A stretch of 64,000 bases of DNA from Mycobacterium sp. 236(2023). GTDB taxonomy: Bacteria > Actinomycetota > Actinomycetes > Mycobacteriales > Mycobacteriaceae. The stretch is taken from NCBI RefSeq assembly GCF_029623955.1, contig NZ_JARSBP010000002.1:1116001-1180000 (forward strand), given 5' to 3'. Of the stretch, positions 51,967 through 61,406 are shown piece by piece; position 1 is the first letter of the stretch, and the number at the start of each line of letters is the position of its first letter. The position numbers and the translations under genes are program-made. The notes beneath the pieces were generated by a model. That model was not told where the DNA came from and did not search any database. It saw only the letters and a list, made by a program, of their open reading frames with translations.

Positions 51967-53043
51967 CTAGTCACCCGTGCTGGTCGAAGCGTCCGGCCCG
52001 TCGCTGGACGGCGGGCCGGCTTCGTCGTCGGACCCTGCGTCATCGGACGCCGTCGCTACGCTCGCCGGTTCGCTGCCGATTGTGGGGTTCCCGCCGGGTT
52101 CTGCCTGCTCGGGATCGACGGACTCCTCGGGTGCGGAGTCTTCTGGATCCGACGAAGGCGGCTCGTCGACCCCGCCGGCATCCGGCGGATCCGTCGGCGG
52201 ATCGTCGGATCTGTCCGAGTTCGGCGTCCCCGGTCCTGCGGACGACGGCGCGCCCGCGGGCGGCGTGACGGGCACTGTCACCGTCGCCGACCCGACCAGT
52301 GGGAGGTCGGCCGGGCCTTCGCCGACGCCGACCGGAGCGGGCGCGGAAATGGTGTCGCCGATGCCCTGGAGAGAGTCGATCAGAAACGACACGGGGCCGG
52401 TCAACTGGTCGGTGACCGGCTCATCAGCCACCGGGGCGAGCAGGCCGAAGTATGCGTTACCGGCGGGGTCGACGCGCCCGTTGAGTATGCCGTCGACGAT
52501 TCGCGCTGGCAGGTTGGTGATGGCGCTGACGGCACCGACGACGTCGAGATCGAGCAACGACTCGACGACGTCGCCGACCGTGGAGCCGGCGGCGAGGACG
52601 CCGCTGACGATCGGTAGCGCCAGCCGGATGATGAGGCTGGCGATCATGTCGAACGGCTCACCGCTGCCGACGACCTTCGTCAGATTGACGACGGGTAGCG
52701 CGACGGCGCCGACGAGCGCGTTGACGACGGCGACCGCATCGCGATCTTCGCCTGCGCTCACGATGTCCGTGATCGCGTCGTACTGACTCTCAAGGACCGC
52801 TGTGACGATGGGCAGTGGAGCGGCCAGATACTCAGCGAGACGATCGCTGGCGTTCTCCAGCGACCGCATCACGACTTGTGGGTAGTAGTCCAACGGGCGC
52901 GGTGTCGTGTTCAGTTCGACGGCGGAATTGGTGATCTGGATGCTGTCACCGGGCGGCAGTGGCTCGAACGGAGCCACGGCGATCACGCCTACGCCCACGA
53001 CGGCGATACCCGCCGTGACCCATGGACGAATCGAACTCGACAT
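51967..53043 (-). CDS. GjpA-like envelope protein with acidic Pro-rich tail
   Basis: About 358 residues. The start MSSSIRPWVTAGIAVVGVGVIAVAP is the N-terminal signal-like sequence of mycobacterial and gordonial GjpA-type proteins, which have been described as outer-membrane porin candidates. The middle has several amphipathic hydrophobic helices (AVVNALVGAVALPVVNLTKVV, LIIRLALPIVSGVLAAGSTV, SLLDLDVVGAVSAITNLPARI). The last 120 residues are low-complexity Pro/Asp/Glu/Ser (SDDPPTDPPDAGGVDEPPSS). Porin activity is not shown by the sequence. A GTG one codon earlier (53046) is an alternative start. Confidence 0.6.
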   Translation of the reverse strand: MSSSIRPWVTAGIAVVGVGVIAVAPFEPLPPGDSIQITNSAVELNTTPRPLDYYPQVVMRSLENASDRLAEYLAAPLPIVTAVLESQYDAITDIVSAGEDRDAVAVVNALVGAVALPVVNLTKVVGSGEPFDMIASLIIRLALPIVSGVLAAGSTVGDVVESLLDLDVVGAVSAITNLPARIVDGILNGRVDPAGNAYFGLLAPVADEPVTDQLTGPVSFLIDSLQGIGDTISAPAPVGVGEGPADLPLVGSATVTVPVTPPAGAPSSAGPGTPNSDRSDDPPTDPPDAGGVDEPPSSDPEDSAPEESVDPEQAEPGGNPTIGSEPASVATASDDAGSDDEAGPPSSDGPDASTSTGD

Positions 53044-53262
53044 CACGCACCCCCAGAATCAGCCCCCGCGGGCGCTGCTGCGCAGCAGCCTGTGGTGGCC
53101 AGTCCCTAAAACTAGCTCACGCGCAGGTCAAAGGGGGATAGTTTGCCGCGTGTCGGGCAACGACGGCCCGCGTGTCGGGTCAGGCCTTCAGCGGCATCGC
53201 CATGCCTGTGGCAGTTGGGTAACGTTCGGTGGCATGACCGCCGGAGCAATCGGGATGACTCG

Positions 53263-54198
53263 ATGAGCGGGGGCCTGTTCGCGCTCCTTGACGACGTTGC
53301 AGCGTTGGCGCGCCTTGCCGCCGCGTCCGTCGACGACATCGGTGCCGCAGCGGGACGGGCGACCGCGAAGGCCGCCGGCGTCGTCATCGACGACACCGCC
53401 GTCACACCGCAATATGTCCACGGCATCGCCGCCGAACGCGAGCTGCCGATCATCAAGCGCATCGCGATCGGGTCGCTGCGCAACAAGGTCGTCTTCATCC
53501 TCCCGGCAGCACTACTGCTGAGCCAGTTCCTGCCGTGGGCGCTGACGCCGATCCTGATGCTGGGCGCGACATATCTGTGTTTTGAGGGCGCGGAGAAAGT
53601 CTGGGGGATGATTCGGGGCCACGACTCGCATGCGTCGCCCGTTGCCGGATCGGGCCCCGACGCCGAGAAATACATGGTGACCGGAGCGATCCGGACCGAC
53701 TTCATCTTGTCGGCCGAGATCATGGTGATTGCCCTGAACGAGGTGGCCGACCAGTCGTTCGTGCCGAGGCTGATCATCCTGCTCGTCGTCGCCGTGGTGA
53801 TCACCGTCGCGGTCTACGGCGTCGTCGCCGGCATCGTGAAAATGGACGACGTCGGGCTCGCCCTCACCCAGCGGTCATCGGCGTTCGCCCAGAAAATCGG
53901 CCGCGGCCTCGTCGCCGGGATGCCCAAGCTGATGTCGGCCCTCTCGGTCATCGGCACCGTGGCGATGCTGTGGGTCGGTGGTCATATCTTGCTCGTCGGG
54001 GTCGACGAACTCGGCTGGCACGCTCCCTACGAACTCGTTCACCACGCCGAGGAAGCGGTTAAACACCTCGCGGCTGTCGGCGGGGTGCTGGCCTGGCTGA
54101 TCAACACCGCGATCTCGGCGGTCATCGGTCTGGTCGTGGGCGCCATTGTGGTTGCCGTCGTGCACGTGCTGCCGTTCGGCAAGAAAGTCAAGCACTGA
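53263..54198 (+). CDS. DUF808 (YedI-like) membrane protein
   Basis: A 311-residue membrane protein with about six hydrophobic segments (VVFILPAALLLSQFLPWALTP, LIILLVVAVVITVAVYGVVAG, LSVIGTVAMLWVGGHILLVG, AWLINTAISAVIGLVVGAIVV). The N-terminal SGGLFALLDDVAALARLAAASVDDIGAA and FEGAEKVWG are DUF808 signatures. Function unknown; the E. coli relative is YedI. ATG 53263 begins MSGGLF. It converges on the DUF1254-type gene with three bases between the stops. Confidence 0.88.
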   Translation: MSGGLFALLDDVAALARLAAASVDDIGAAAGRATAKAAGVVIDDTAVTPQYVHGIAAERELPIIKRIAIGSLRNKVVFILPAALLLSQFLPWALTPILMLGATYLCFEGAEKVWGMIRGHDSHASPVAGSGPDAEKYMVTGAIRTDFILSAEIMVIALNEVADQSFVPRLIILLVVAVVITVAVYGVVAGIVKMDDVGLALTQRSSAFAQKIGRGLVAGMPKLMSALSVIGTVAMLWVGGHILLVGVDELGWHAPYELVHHAEEAVKHLAAVGGVLAWLINTAISAVIGLVVGAIVVAVVHVLPFGKKVKH

Positions 54199-54201
54199 CC
54201 G

Positions 54202-56052
54202 TCAGTACGCGAAACGGTTGTCGAATCCGGCTTTTCGGATCGCCAGCTGATCCTGCCGCTCGGGGCCGGTGACGTACTTCGTCGTCGGAGGCAGCACAGC
54301 CGGCAGCTCGGCCAGCGACACCTTCTGCGCTGTGACGGTCGGCGTGACGGATGACGTCAGGTTCAGATCCTGGAATCGGATCGAGATCGTGCCCTTGTTG
54401 AATCCGCCCGTCGACACCCAGTTGTAGACCCGGGAGTCGGTCGGTGAGATGACGAAAGTGAAGCTGCCGTCCGGATTGGCAACGGCCTGAGCATTGTTGA
54501 GGCTCGTCTGCTCGTCCCAATAGTTGTCGGTGATGGTCCACAGGTTGGTCACCGGAACCGTGAAGTAGCGGGCGTTGCCCGGGGTGATGGTGACGACGAG
54601 CGCCTCGTCATCGGCCAGGTCGAAGTAGCCTGCGCTCTGCAACTGCGTTGCGAGGAACTCGGCGTTGCGGGTCGGGTTCCTCAACTCGTTGGGCTGCACG
54701 CGTTCACCGGTCTCGGCGTCGGTGGTGGCGACCTTGATGTATTTCGACTCCTGGCCCAGGCCGAGGGCCATCACGATGGCGGTGAACGCGCCCCGCAACA
54801 GCGGGGGCGGCTCCTTCATCGGCGGAATCAGCGACACCAACGCCGTGAGCAGCGGGCTCTTGGTGACCATCGGTCCGAGGCCCGGTATGGCGAACCCGCC
54901 GAGCTGGCTGAACAAGCTGTCGCGTGGGCCTGTCAATCGCTCGATCGACAAGCTCATCGGCGGTTGAGTACCCCAGTCCGACAGCGTGTTTCGCACCGCG
55001 ATCAGAGTCGTGTCGGCGGTCAGCTGCAGATGGTTGCCCTGGCCGGGGACGGCCGGGTCGCCGCTGACGGTGATGGTGAACGAGCCATCGGGCTCGACGA
55101 TCAACTGGCGGCCGCTCAGGTTGTCGGCGGTGACGCCCGAAAGCCCGGTCAACACACTGAAGTTCGTGTCCGCGGGCATCGCTCCGGTGAACTGACCCTT
55201 GATCACATACGTGGACGTCATGTTCACGCCCATGAACCGGTAGATGGTGTCGGGGTTGTCGTACAGGATGCGCGAGCCGGAAACGTCACGGCCGTACCAC
55301 GAGTGCGGGGGAGCGACCTGCGTGACCACCGTCGGTTTCATCGGATTGAGCAGCTGCTGCTGGAATGCCGCGCCGAGGGCGTACTCGTCGATGGACCGAC
55401 CGAGATGCCAGTAGTTCTTCCCGTCGATACCACCCATCTCGCTGTACTCGCGCTGCGCGGTGGTCAGCCAGCCCGCCGCCAGCACGAGCTTCATCAGTTG
55501 CACGGGCAGTGTCTTGACGGTCCGCGCCGCGATCCTCTCCGCTTCCAACTGCTGCTCAGTTCCCAACGGGCTACTCGCCGCGGCGACGGTGACGGATTCC
55601 GTTTCGGTCGGGGCCTCCGGGCCGGTCGAGGTCACCGCCGGCGTCGAGGGCGCCTCGGATACGACGTCGGGATCGTCGTTCTCGGGTGCGGCGGACTCGA
55701 CCTTCGCGGTGCGCTTGGTCTTGTGGCCGGAGTTGTCGTCAGCCGCGGCGTCCTCGTCCTGAGTTTTTTCCTCAGTGTCATCGTCTGTGGCATCCGAGTG
55801 CTCGTCGTCGGTGTCCGGGGCCGTCGTATCTATCGAAGAATCCGCCGAGGGATCGGAAGGCTGGTCGCGCTTGCTCGTGCCAGCGCCGTCGGAGGTCGAG
55901 GACGACTCAGAACCAGGCGGACCGTCGTCGGCCATCGCGACGGCCGCCCCGTGTGCGATGGCGGCGCCGATACCGAGCGCTACCGCGAGCGCGCCGACAC
56001 GTCCGACGAAGCGGCCGTGCTGTGAGAACGGATTCTGAGGCATCGTCGCCAT
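54202..56052 (-). CDS. Exported DUF1254/DUF1214-type protein with acidic linker
   Basis: 616 residues. A signal peptide (VGALAVALGIGAAIAHGAAVAMA) is followed by about 110 residues rich in Ser, Thr, Asp and Glu (SESSSTSDGAGTSKRDQ, DATDDDTEEKTQDEDA). The remaining domain contains NYWHLGRSIDEYALGAAFQQQL, SGSRILYDNPDTIYRFMGV, and a C-terminal YNWVSTGGFNKGTISIRFQDLN, which fits the DUF1254 plus DUF1214 fold common in mycobacterial exported proteins. Function unknown. Its architecture parallels the exported esterase at 31822-33327: signal, acidic Ser/Thr linker, folded domain. The alternative start MPQNPF is three codons in. Confidence 0.78.
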   Translation of the reverse strand: MATMPQNPFSQHGRFVGRVGALAVALGIGAAIAHGAAVAMADDGPPGSESSSTSDGAGTSKRDQPSDPSADSSIDTTAPDTDDEHSDATDDDTEEKTQDEDAAADDNSGHKTKRTAKVESAAPENDDPDVVSEAPSTPAVTSTGPEAPTETESVTVAAASSPLGTEQQLEAERIAARTVKTLPVQLMKLVLAAGWLTTAQREYSEMGGIDGKNYWHLGRSIDEYALGAAFQQQLLNPMKPTVVTQVAPPHSWYGRDVSGSRILYDNPDTIYRFMGVNMTSTYVIKGQFTGAMPADTNFSVLTGLSGVTADNLSGRQLIVEPDGSFTITVSGDPAVPGQGNHLQLTADTTLIAVRNTLSDWGTQPPMSLSIERLTGPRDSLFSQLGGFAIPGLGPMVTKSPLLTALVSLIPPMKEPPPLLRGAFTAIVMALGLGQESKYIKVATTDAETGERVQPNELRNPTRNAEFLATQLQSAGYFDLADDEALVVTITPGNARYFTVPVTNLWTITDNYWDEQTSLNNAQAVANPDGSFTFVISPTDSRVYNWVSTGGFNKGTISIRFQDLNLTSSVTPTVTAQKVSLAELPAVLPPTTKYVTGPERQDQLAIRKAGFDNRFAY

Positions 56053-56070
56053 GGACGTACGGTGCCACGT

Positions 56071-56265
56071 TCAGTCGTCGCTCGCGGATCGTTTGCCGAG
56101 GAACCCCAGAAGGTGCGGCTCGTCGCTGGTGAATCTTCCGACCTCTTCGCCGCCGTCGCAGGTCAGCAGCGCCACCGTGACGGTGGTTGCGGTGCGGCCG
56201 ATCACCCGCCACACGGCCCCGGAATCCTCCCAGCGCCGCAACTCGGCGACACGGTCAACGTCCAT
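56071..56265 (-). CDS. Conserved small hypothetical protein
   Basis: A 64-residue protein, MDVDRVAELRRWEDSGAVWRV and on, ending HLLGFLGKRSASDD. The first 22 residues and CDGGEEVGRF closely follow a small conserved mycobacterial family of unknown function. No signal or membrane segment. The strand bias and intact frame over 195 bases, with the gene beside but not in the shadow of another gene, support it as real. Confidence 0.65.
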   Translation of the reverse strand: MDVDRVAELRRWEDSGAVWRVIGRTATTVTVALLTCDGGEEVGRFTSDEPHLLGFLGKRSASDD

Positions 56266-56295
56266 GCGACAAGCTTGTCACCTAAGCTTCCGCGA

Positions 56296-56718
56296 ATGCC
56301 CGGCCTTCTCGCCCTCGCCGTTGCAGCGTCGTTCGTCTGGCTGGGCATGGTGTTGGCGATCTCCTTCCTCGAGGCGCCACTGAAGTTCCGCGCTCCGGGT
56401 GTGACATTGCAGATCGGGCTCGGCATCGGGCGTTTGGTGTTCCGCGCGCTCAATGTCTGCGAGGTCGTCCTGGCCGCGGCGGCGTTGGTCGGGGCGTTCG
56501 GATCCGCCTCGTCGGCGGGCGCTCGGGCGGCGGTGGTCGTCGCGACGGTCATGCTGGTCGCGCAGATCGTGGCGGTGCGGCCCGCCCTGACGCGGCGGTC
56601 GGATCGCGTCCTGGCGGGTTCTGACGGTCCGCGCTCGCGCGCGCATTACGTCTACGTCGCGCTGGAGTTCGTCAAGGTGGTATCGCTCGCCGTCGCCGGC
56701 GTAACGCTGCTGCTGTGA
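56296..56718 (+). CDS. Four-segment membrane protein of unknown family
   Basis: A 140-residue membrane protein with four hydrophobic segments (LLALAVAASFVWLGMVLAISF, VVLAAAALVGAFGSA, AAVVVATVMLVAQIVAV, VVSLAVAGVTLLL). The motif LEAPLKFRAPGVTLQIGLGIGRLVF after the first segment looks conserved. ATG 56296. It lies upstream of mbtK, with an iron box between the two, so it is not clearly part of the siderophore operon. Function unknown. Confidence 0.7.
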   Translation: MPGLLALAVAASFVWLGMVLAISFLEAPLKFRAPGVTLQIGLGIGRLVFRALNVCEVVLAAAALVGAFGSASSAGARAAVVVATVMLVAQIVAVRPALTRRSDRVLAGSDGPRSRAHYVYVALEFVKVVSLAVAGVTLLL

Positions 56719-56720
56719 GG

Positions 56721-56739
56721 TAAACCTAGCCTCACCTGA
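56721..56739 (+). promoter_or_regulatory. IdeR iron box and promoter of mbtK
   Basis: TAAACCTAGCCTCACCTGA matches the iron-box consensus TTAGGTTAGGCTAACCTAA at 12 of 19 positions, with an especially good right half. A TAGGCT -10 hexamer is at 56746-56751, 12 bases before the mbtK ATG, so the box covers the -35 region. Iron-loaded IdeR would repress mbtK when iron is plentiful. Confidence 0.75.
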
Positions 56740-56762
56740 CTCCGGTAGGCTCTGCGCTCACG

Positions 56763-57362
56763 ATGACTGATGTGCTGCCGATCCTGCCCAGGGAGCTCAC
56801 CGAGCTCAGCGACGAGATTCGCGCTGTGCCACCGCCGCCGATTCCGCAATTGTCCGAGCCCTACGAGATCCGAATCGTGGATCCCGACACCGACGCAGCG
56901 GTGATCTCGGAGTGGATGAACCGTCCGCACCTGGCCGAGGCGTGGGAGTACGACCGGCCCGTCGAGTGGTGGCACGGCTACCTGCGCGCGCAGTTGGCCG
57001 GGACCTACTCGCGGCCGCTGATGGGTACCTACAAACGGGAACCGCACGGCTACGTCGAGGTGTATCGGGCCGCGAAAGACTCGATCGCGCCGCGCTACGA
57101 CGCCGACCCCTACGACCTCGGGCTGCATGCCGCCATCGCCGACCTCAACATCGTCAACCGCGGGTTCGGCCCGCTGTTGCTGCCGCGCCTGGCCGCCAGT
57201 CTGTTCACGATCGAACCGCAGTGCCGACGCATCATGTTCGATCCGGACCATCGCAACACGGGCGCACGCCGGCTGTGCGAATACGCCAAGTGCGACTTCC
57301 TCGGTGAGCACCAGATGTCGAACCGGCGGATGGCGCTGTACGCGATGAACCGGCCGGCCTGA
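56763..57362 (+). CDS. mbtK: Mycobactin lysine N-acyltransferase MbtK
   Basis: A 199-residue GNAT-type enzyme. The stretches [41 protein letters not shown], and [19 protein letters not shown] match MbtK (Rv1347c-like), which places the long acyl chain on the lysine side chain of mycobactin using the acyl carrier protein MbtL as donor. The catalytic-type histidine and aspartate region GLHAAIAD is retained. The gene faces mbtN across a 13-base gap and carries its own iron box. Cytosolic. ATG 56763. Confidence 0.92.
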   Translation: MTDVLPILPRELTELSDEIRAVPPPPIPQLSEPYEIRIVDPDTDAAVISEWMNRPHLAEAWEYDRPVEWWHGYLRAQLAGTYSRPLMGTYKREPHGYVEVYRAAKDSIAPRYDADPYDLGLHAAIADLNIVNRGFGPLLLPRLAASLFTIEPQCRRIMFDPDHRNTGARRLCEYAKCDFLGEHQMSNRRMALYAMNRPA

Positions 57363-57375
57363 TCTACGTGCGCAC

Positions 57376-58530
57376 TTATTCGGCGGGCCCGCCGATCATT
57401 TCGGCGTAGCCGTCGAAGTCGGGTTTCATCGAAGCGGCCACCAACTCCCACAGCACCTCGTCGGTGCCGCCGCCGACGCGCGCCAGCTTCATGTCGCGCC
57501 ACCAGCGGCCCAGCGGTGTCTCGTCGACGAGGTAGCCCGATCCGCCGAAGATGTGCATGCACTCTGACAGCACCTCTTCGCCGAGCCGGGCCGCGGTCAC
57601 CTTCACCGCTGCCGCCGAGCGGAGATCCAGCTTGCCTTGTGCAGCAATGCCATTCAGGCCGTGGCGGAGCAGGTCGACGCGGGCCTGCAGGTCCGCCATG
57701 CGCAGCCGCAGCGCCTGGTGCTCGAACAGCGTGGCGCCGAACTGTCGGCGTTGCACCATCCGGGCGTGCGTGATACCGAGGACGCGCTGGCACGACGAGG
57801 CCACCTGGCCGGCGATCGACATGCGTTCGTGGGCCAGCCCCCACGAGATGGCGGCCAGGCCGGCGCCGGGCCGTGCGACGAGATGGTCGGCGGGCACCCA
57901 GGTGTCGATGTGCACCGCAGCTGTGTCGAGGGGGCCCGCTCCGACCTTGCGCCACGGGGTCTGTACGTCGACCTGCTTCGTGGGCACTGCGATCACCAGG
58001 ACGTTGCCGTGTCTGCTGGCCGGGTCGTGGTCCACGCCGCGAGCCACCACCATGATGTGGTCGGCGATCGGAGACAACGAGACGAACTTCTTGATCCCGC
58101 GGATCTCGAAACCGTCTCGCGCGGAACGGACTTCGGTCTCGACGATCTGCAGATCCGAACCGCCTGACTCTTCGGATGCGGCGATGCACAGCACCGCCTC
58201 ACCGTCGATGGCCTGCTCGCAGATCGTCTTGAGGTGATCGGACTTACCGAACCGGCGCAGGATCGCGATGGCCGAGTCGTGCAGGCTGACGCCGACGCCG
58301 ATGCCTGCGGAACCGAGATGGCCCAGCCGGAACGCCAATTCGTTGAGCTTGGCCACGTCGGGGTGCTGCGTGCCGGCCGGACCCCACTTGCTGCGGAAGA
58401 CGCCGCTGGTGCCCAGATGCTCGATCATCTTGCGGGGGAAGCGTTCCGAGGCCTCGGCTTCGGCGGTCCACCCGATCACGGACTCGCCGAACGTCTCGTC
58501 CAGGAGCTCACGGTAGGCCTCGACGGTCAT
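57376..58530 (-). CDS. mbtN: Mycobactin acyl-ACP dehydrogenase MbtN
   Basis: A 384-residue acyl-CoA dehydrogenase family protein (FadE14/MbtN group). Flavin and substrate motifs [25 protein letters not shown] and the C-terminal [14 protein letters not shown] with the candidate catalytic glutamate are intact. MbtN introduces the double bond in the mycobactin acyl chain while it is on MbtL. Its ATG overlaps the mbtM stop by four bases (ATGA), so it is translationally coupled to mbtM. Third gene of the iron-regulated mbtL-M-N operon. Confidence 0.9.
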   Translation of the reverse strand: MTVEAYRELLDETFGESVIGWTAEAEASERFPRKMIEHLGTSGVFRSKWGPAGTQHPDVAKLNELAFRLGHLGSAGIGVGVSLHDSAIAILRRFGKSDHLKTICEQAIDGEAVLCIAASEESGGSDLQIVETEVRSARDGFEIRGIKKFVSLSPIADHIMVVARGVDHDPASRHGNVLVIAVPTKQVDVQTPWRKVGAGPLDTAAVHIDTWVPADHLVARPGAGLAAISWGLAHERMSIAGQVASSCQRVLGITHARMVQRRQFGATLFEHQALRLRMADLQARVDLLRHGLNGIAAQGKLDLRSAAAVKVTAARLGEEVLSECMHIFGGSGYLVDETPLGRWWRDMKLARVGGGTDEVLWELVAASMKPDFDGYAEMIGGPAE

Positions 58531-60107
58531 ACCCGCGCACCCTCAAAGTTTCTCTTCACCTCGAGACGTTTCAGCTTGCCCGAGCTGGTGCGCGGCAACG
58601 AACCCGGCGCCATGAACACCACGTCGGCCGGCACCACGCCGCATTGCGACGCAACGCGCTGCACCACTTCACTTCTGGCGCCCGACTCGTCGGGTCCACG
58701 GAACTCCGCGGCGATGACGAGGCTTTGTCGCGCCGAATCGGCCTGTGTGCCGACCGCGACGACGGCGCCTTCGCGAACACCGCGTACCTGGGCGGCGACG
58801 CGTTCGATCTCGTTGGGGAAGATGTTGCGCCCGGCCACGGTGATCAGCTCTTTGACCCGACCGCACACGACGAGACCATCGTCGGTCAGGTAGCCCAGAT
58901 CGCCGGTGCGGAACCACTCTCCGGCGGCCAGCTGCTCGCCGCCGAGGTAGCCCGACATCATCGAGGTGCCACGTATCTCCACCTCGCCGATCTCCCGCTC
59001 TGCGGACCCGTCCGCGGCGTCGGACGGCGCGATACGCACTTCCATGCCGGGGATCGGACTGCCGAGGACGGCGTGGCGCTGTACTGAATCCGTTGCCGCA
59101 TCGAGGATTTCGTCGACGAGCAGACCGGTTCCCGGCCTCGGGGAGGTGACGGCGCAGGTCGATTCCGCCAGCCCGTAGGACGGGGCGGCCACGCCTGGAT
59201 CGAGTCCGAATCGGGCGAGCTCGGTCAAGAACAGCTCGAACCCGTCGCAGTCGATCGGCTCGCCGCCGTTGAGCGCGAAACGCAGGTTGCCGAGGTCGAC
59301 GTCGGGGATACGGCGCGCGTATCGGCCCAGCACGGTGTACGCGAAATTCGGTGCGGCCGTCAGGGTTGCCCGGCTCTCCGACAGCCAGCTGAGCCAACGG
59401 AAGGGTGATGCGGCAAAGGATGCCGTGGGTGCGAGCCACATCTCGCCGCCGGTGAGGAACCCGGTCAGCAGGAATGTAAGGCCCATGTCGTGATAGAGCG
59501 GCAGCCACGTCAGGCCGCGGTCTCTGGTCTTGTCGGTTCCGGTGTGTTCGAGCAGGGCCGTGACGTTGGCCATGACCGCCTCGGGGGACAGCATCGCGGT
59601 GCGGGGAGATCCGGTGGATCCGGCGGTGCCCTGCAACACCGCCGGGACGCCCGGCGGTGCCGGCAGCGCGGCCAGCGTCGTGGCGCGTTGCGCATGACCG
59701 ACGGCGGTCACGTCATGAACGTCGACGCCGAAGTCGTTGCTGCGCAGGAGTTCCGGGTAGTCGCCGTGGGTGAAGATCTGGCGGACGCCGATCCCGGCGA
59801 AGCGTTGTGCGGTCGCGTCGGCCCACTGCCGGTTGTCGGCGCCGCGCACGGGTCCGGGCAGGATCGACAGCGAGCGGCCCGCCATCCAAACACCCTGGAT
59901 CGCTGCGACGAACTCGGCGGTGGGATCACCGACGAGGCCGACGGCACCGTCGTGCCCGTCGAGGATGCGTTGGGCGATGTTCTCCGCACGCGTGTGCAGT
60001 TCCTGCCACGGATGCCGGATCCATTGTCCGCTGGCACGATCGAGCAGCACAAGGTCATCTGTCGACGAGGTCATCGCCTCCGACAGTGCGGTAGCGAGGA
60101 CGCTCAC
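58527..60107 (-). CDS. mbtM: Mycobactin fatty-acyl-AMP ligase MbtM
   Basis: A 526-residue AMP-binding (ANL) enzyme. Motifs: [14 protein letters not shown] (nucleotide loop), [11 protein letters not shown], and [18 protein letters not shown] followed by [16 protein letters not shown]. MbtM (FadD33-like) activates a fatty acid as acyl-adenylate and loads it on the carrier protein MbtL. The GTG start overlaps the mbtL stop by four bases. A C-terminal KLKRLEVK has the lysine expected for adenylation. Length is normal for the family. Confidence 0.9.
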   Translation of the reverse strand: MSVLATALSEAMTSSTDDLVLLDRASGQWIRHPWQELHTRAENIAQRILDGHDGAVGLVGDPTAEFVAAIQGVWMAGRSLSILPGPVRGADNRQWADATAQRFAGIGVRQIFTHGDYPELLRSNDFGVDVHDVTAVGHAQRATTLAALPAPPGVPAVLQGTAGSTGSPRTAMLSPEAVMANVTALLEHTGTDKTRDRGLTWLPLYHDMGLTFLLTGFLTGGEMWLAPTASFAASPFRWLSWLSESRATLTAAPNFAYTVLGRYARRIPDVDLGNLRFALNGGEPIDCDGFELFLTELARFGLDPGVAAPSYGLAESTCAVTSPRPGTGLLVDEILDAATDSVQRHAVLGSPIPGMEVRIAPSDAADGSAEREIGEVEIRGTSMMSGYLGGEQLAAGEWFRTGDLGYLTDDGLVVCGRVKELITVAGRNIFPNEIERVAAQVRGVREGAVVAVGTQADSARQSLVIAAEFRGPDESGARSEVVQRVASQCGVVPADVVFMAPGSLPRTSSGKLKRLEVKRNFEGARV

Positions 60108-60358
60108 TGGGCTGCGGGCACCTTCGCCAGGATTGCCGACTCGAGATCGCCGACGGTGTCGCAGGTGAGCAGATCTTCCTCGGTGAGCGCCACGCCGAGC
60201 TTGTCCTCGATGGCCACCATGCCGACGGCGAACGCGACCGAATCCAGGCCGACGTCGTCGATGAGGCGCGAGTCGCGCGTCACCCGGCTCATGTCGACGT
60301 TGAGGTCGTCGCGCAGGATCTCCTCGAGGGCGGCGCCGACGGTGTTCGGAGTGGTCAT
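60104..60358 (-). CDS. mbtL: Mycobactin acyl carrier protein MbtL
   Basis: An 84-residue acyl carrier protein. The phosphopantetheine serine is S40 in [12 protein letters not shown]. It receives the fatty acid from MbtM, is desaturated by MbtN and serves MbtK. ATG 60358 is chosen because the frame upstream overlaps the iron box and has no family match. First gene of the operon; the iron box lies 25-43 bases upstream. Confidence 0.88.
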   Translation of the reverse strand: MTTPNTVGAALEEILRDDLNVDMSRVTRDSRLIDDVGLDSVAFAVGMVAIEDKLGVALTEEDLLTCDTVGDLESAILAKVPAAQ

Positions 60359-60382
60359 GGCGGCACAGGTTACTCGGTCAGC

Positions 60383-60401
60383 TAAAGATAGGCTACCCTC
60401 A
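60383..60401 (-). promoter_or_regulatory. IdeR iron box of the mbtL-M-N operon
   Basis: TAAAGATAGGCTACCCTCA matches the iron-box consensus TTAGGTTAGGCTAACCTAA at 14 of 19 positions, with the full TAGGCTA core. On the minus strand TATCTT inside the box can be a -10 hexamer, placing transcription start about 25 bases before the mbtL ATG. It overlaps the stop of the DUF190 gene. Iron-dependent repression by IdeR is well supported by position. Confidence 0.8.
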
Positions 60402-61406
60402 CACTTTGTTAGGGTGGCCCTCACCGTGCACCTCGAACATCCTCGCCAGCACCCCGATGGTGACCAGTCCCTCGTGCTCGGTCAGGTCGTCCACGATCGG
60501 ATAGGACGCGGCGATGTTCTCCGCCGTGTCGAGCAGGACCGTCGTCACCGGTACGTGGCGGGCCAGCTGGAGGAACCGGTCACCGTGCGGGCGTTCGGCC
60601 CCGCGGAACCCCCAGATTCCACGCAGCACGGTGGCACCGCTGGCATGGGGGGACTCTTTGAGCCGCCGGATCAGCTGTCGGTGGATGGGGCGCCCGTCGT
60701 GCAGTGACGATTCGGACGTGCTGACCGCGAGTGCGTAGAACCCGCTGTCCTGCAGCGCCGGTGACGCCAGGCGTTGACCGCCGTTCCTGCACAGGAGGGT
60801 GGGCTCGATCGTGAACCATGCGTCGGGCAGCAACCCGCGGAGTTCGTCGACAGCGGCGTCGGCCTGAGCGCCGGTGCCGACACCGACGATCGACAGCGGG
60901 ACGTCGTTGTTGCGGCTGAAGAACTTCGCGCGGTGCCGCAGGCCTGCGACTGTCCCGTCGACGCCGAGATAGACGTCGGCGCCGGCGAACCCGTGGCGGT
61001 GCAGGACCGCGCAGACGGTGACATAGGCGGGCTCGCCGCTGATCCTGTGGCGCCGGCCCAGGTGAAGTGTCATGCGGACGGTGTCGTGCGGGATACCGGA
61101 GGGTTCGCCTTCGCGCTCCACGGTGATGACACCGCGGCGGGTGAGTGCGGCGACGTCGTCGGCCAGTGCCGTGATCTTGTCCGAGGTGTCGATCGCCGAG
61201 ATCGTCACGGGCGGGTCCTCGGACAGGCTCAGCGAGCGGTCGCTGCGAAGGATGTTGGTGGGTCCGAAGCTGGCGATGCCCCGCAGCATGATGCTGGTCG
61301 CGATCGCGCGCTTCTCGAAGAGGTCGAGCATCGCGTCGGCGAGAAATCGGTCCCCGCTGCGCTCACGTTCGGCGAAGTACACCTTCAGCGTCAGGATGTC
61401 GCTCAT
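60399..61406 (-). CDS. DUF190 double-domain protein of the CrcB operon
   Basis: A 335-residue cytosolic protein with two related DUF190 halves. The first starts [48 protein letters not shown]; the second starts ALAVSTSESSLHDGRPIHRQLIRRLKESPHASGATVLRGIWGFRG. The matching LRGI...FG motifs show the repeat. DUF190 proteins resemble PII-type regulators and often sit beside CrcB fluoride channels, suggesting regulation or fluoride sensing. ATG 61406 overlaps the crcB stop (ATGA). The gene ends inside the mbtL iron box. Confidence 0.85.
   Translation of the reverse strand: MSDILTLKVYFAERERSGDRFLADAMLDLFEKRAIATSIMLRGIASFGPTNILRSDRSLSLSEDPPVTISAIDTSDKITALADDVAALTRRGVITVEREGEPSGIPHDTVRMTLHLGRRHRISGEPAYVTVCAVLHRHGFAGADVYLGVDGTVAGLRHRAKFFSRNNDVPLSIVGVGTGAQADAAVDELRGLLPDAWFTIEPTLLCRNGGQRLASPALQDSGFYALAVSTSESSLHDGRPIHRQLIRRLKESPHASGATVLRGIWGFRGAERPHGDRFLQLARHVPVTTVLLDTAENIAASYPIVDDLTEHEGLVTIGVLARMFEVHGEGHPNKV

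Noticed and set aside
53140..53180. Direct repeat CGCGTGTCGGG, two copies in the gap before the DUF808 gene
   Set aside because: Short, GC-rich and not symmetric; likely to occur by chance in this DNA.
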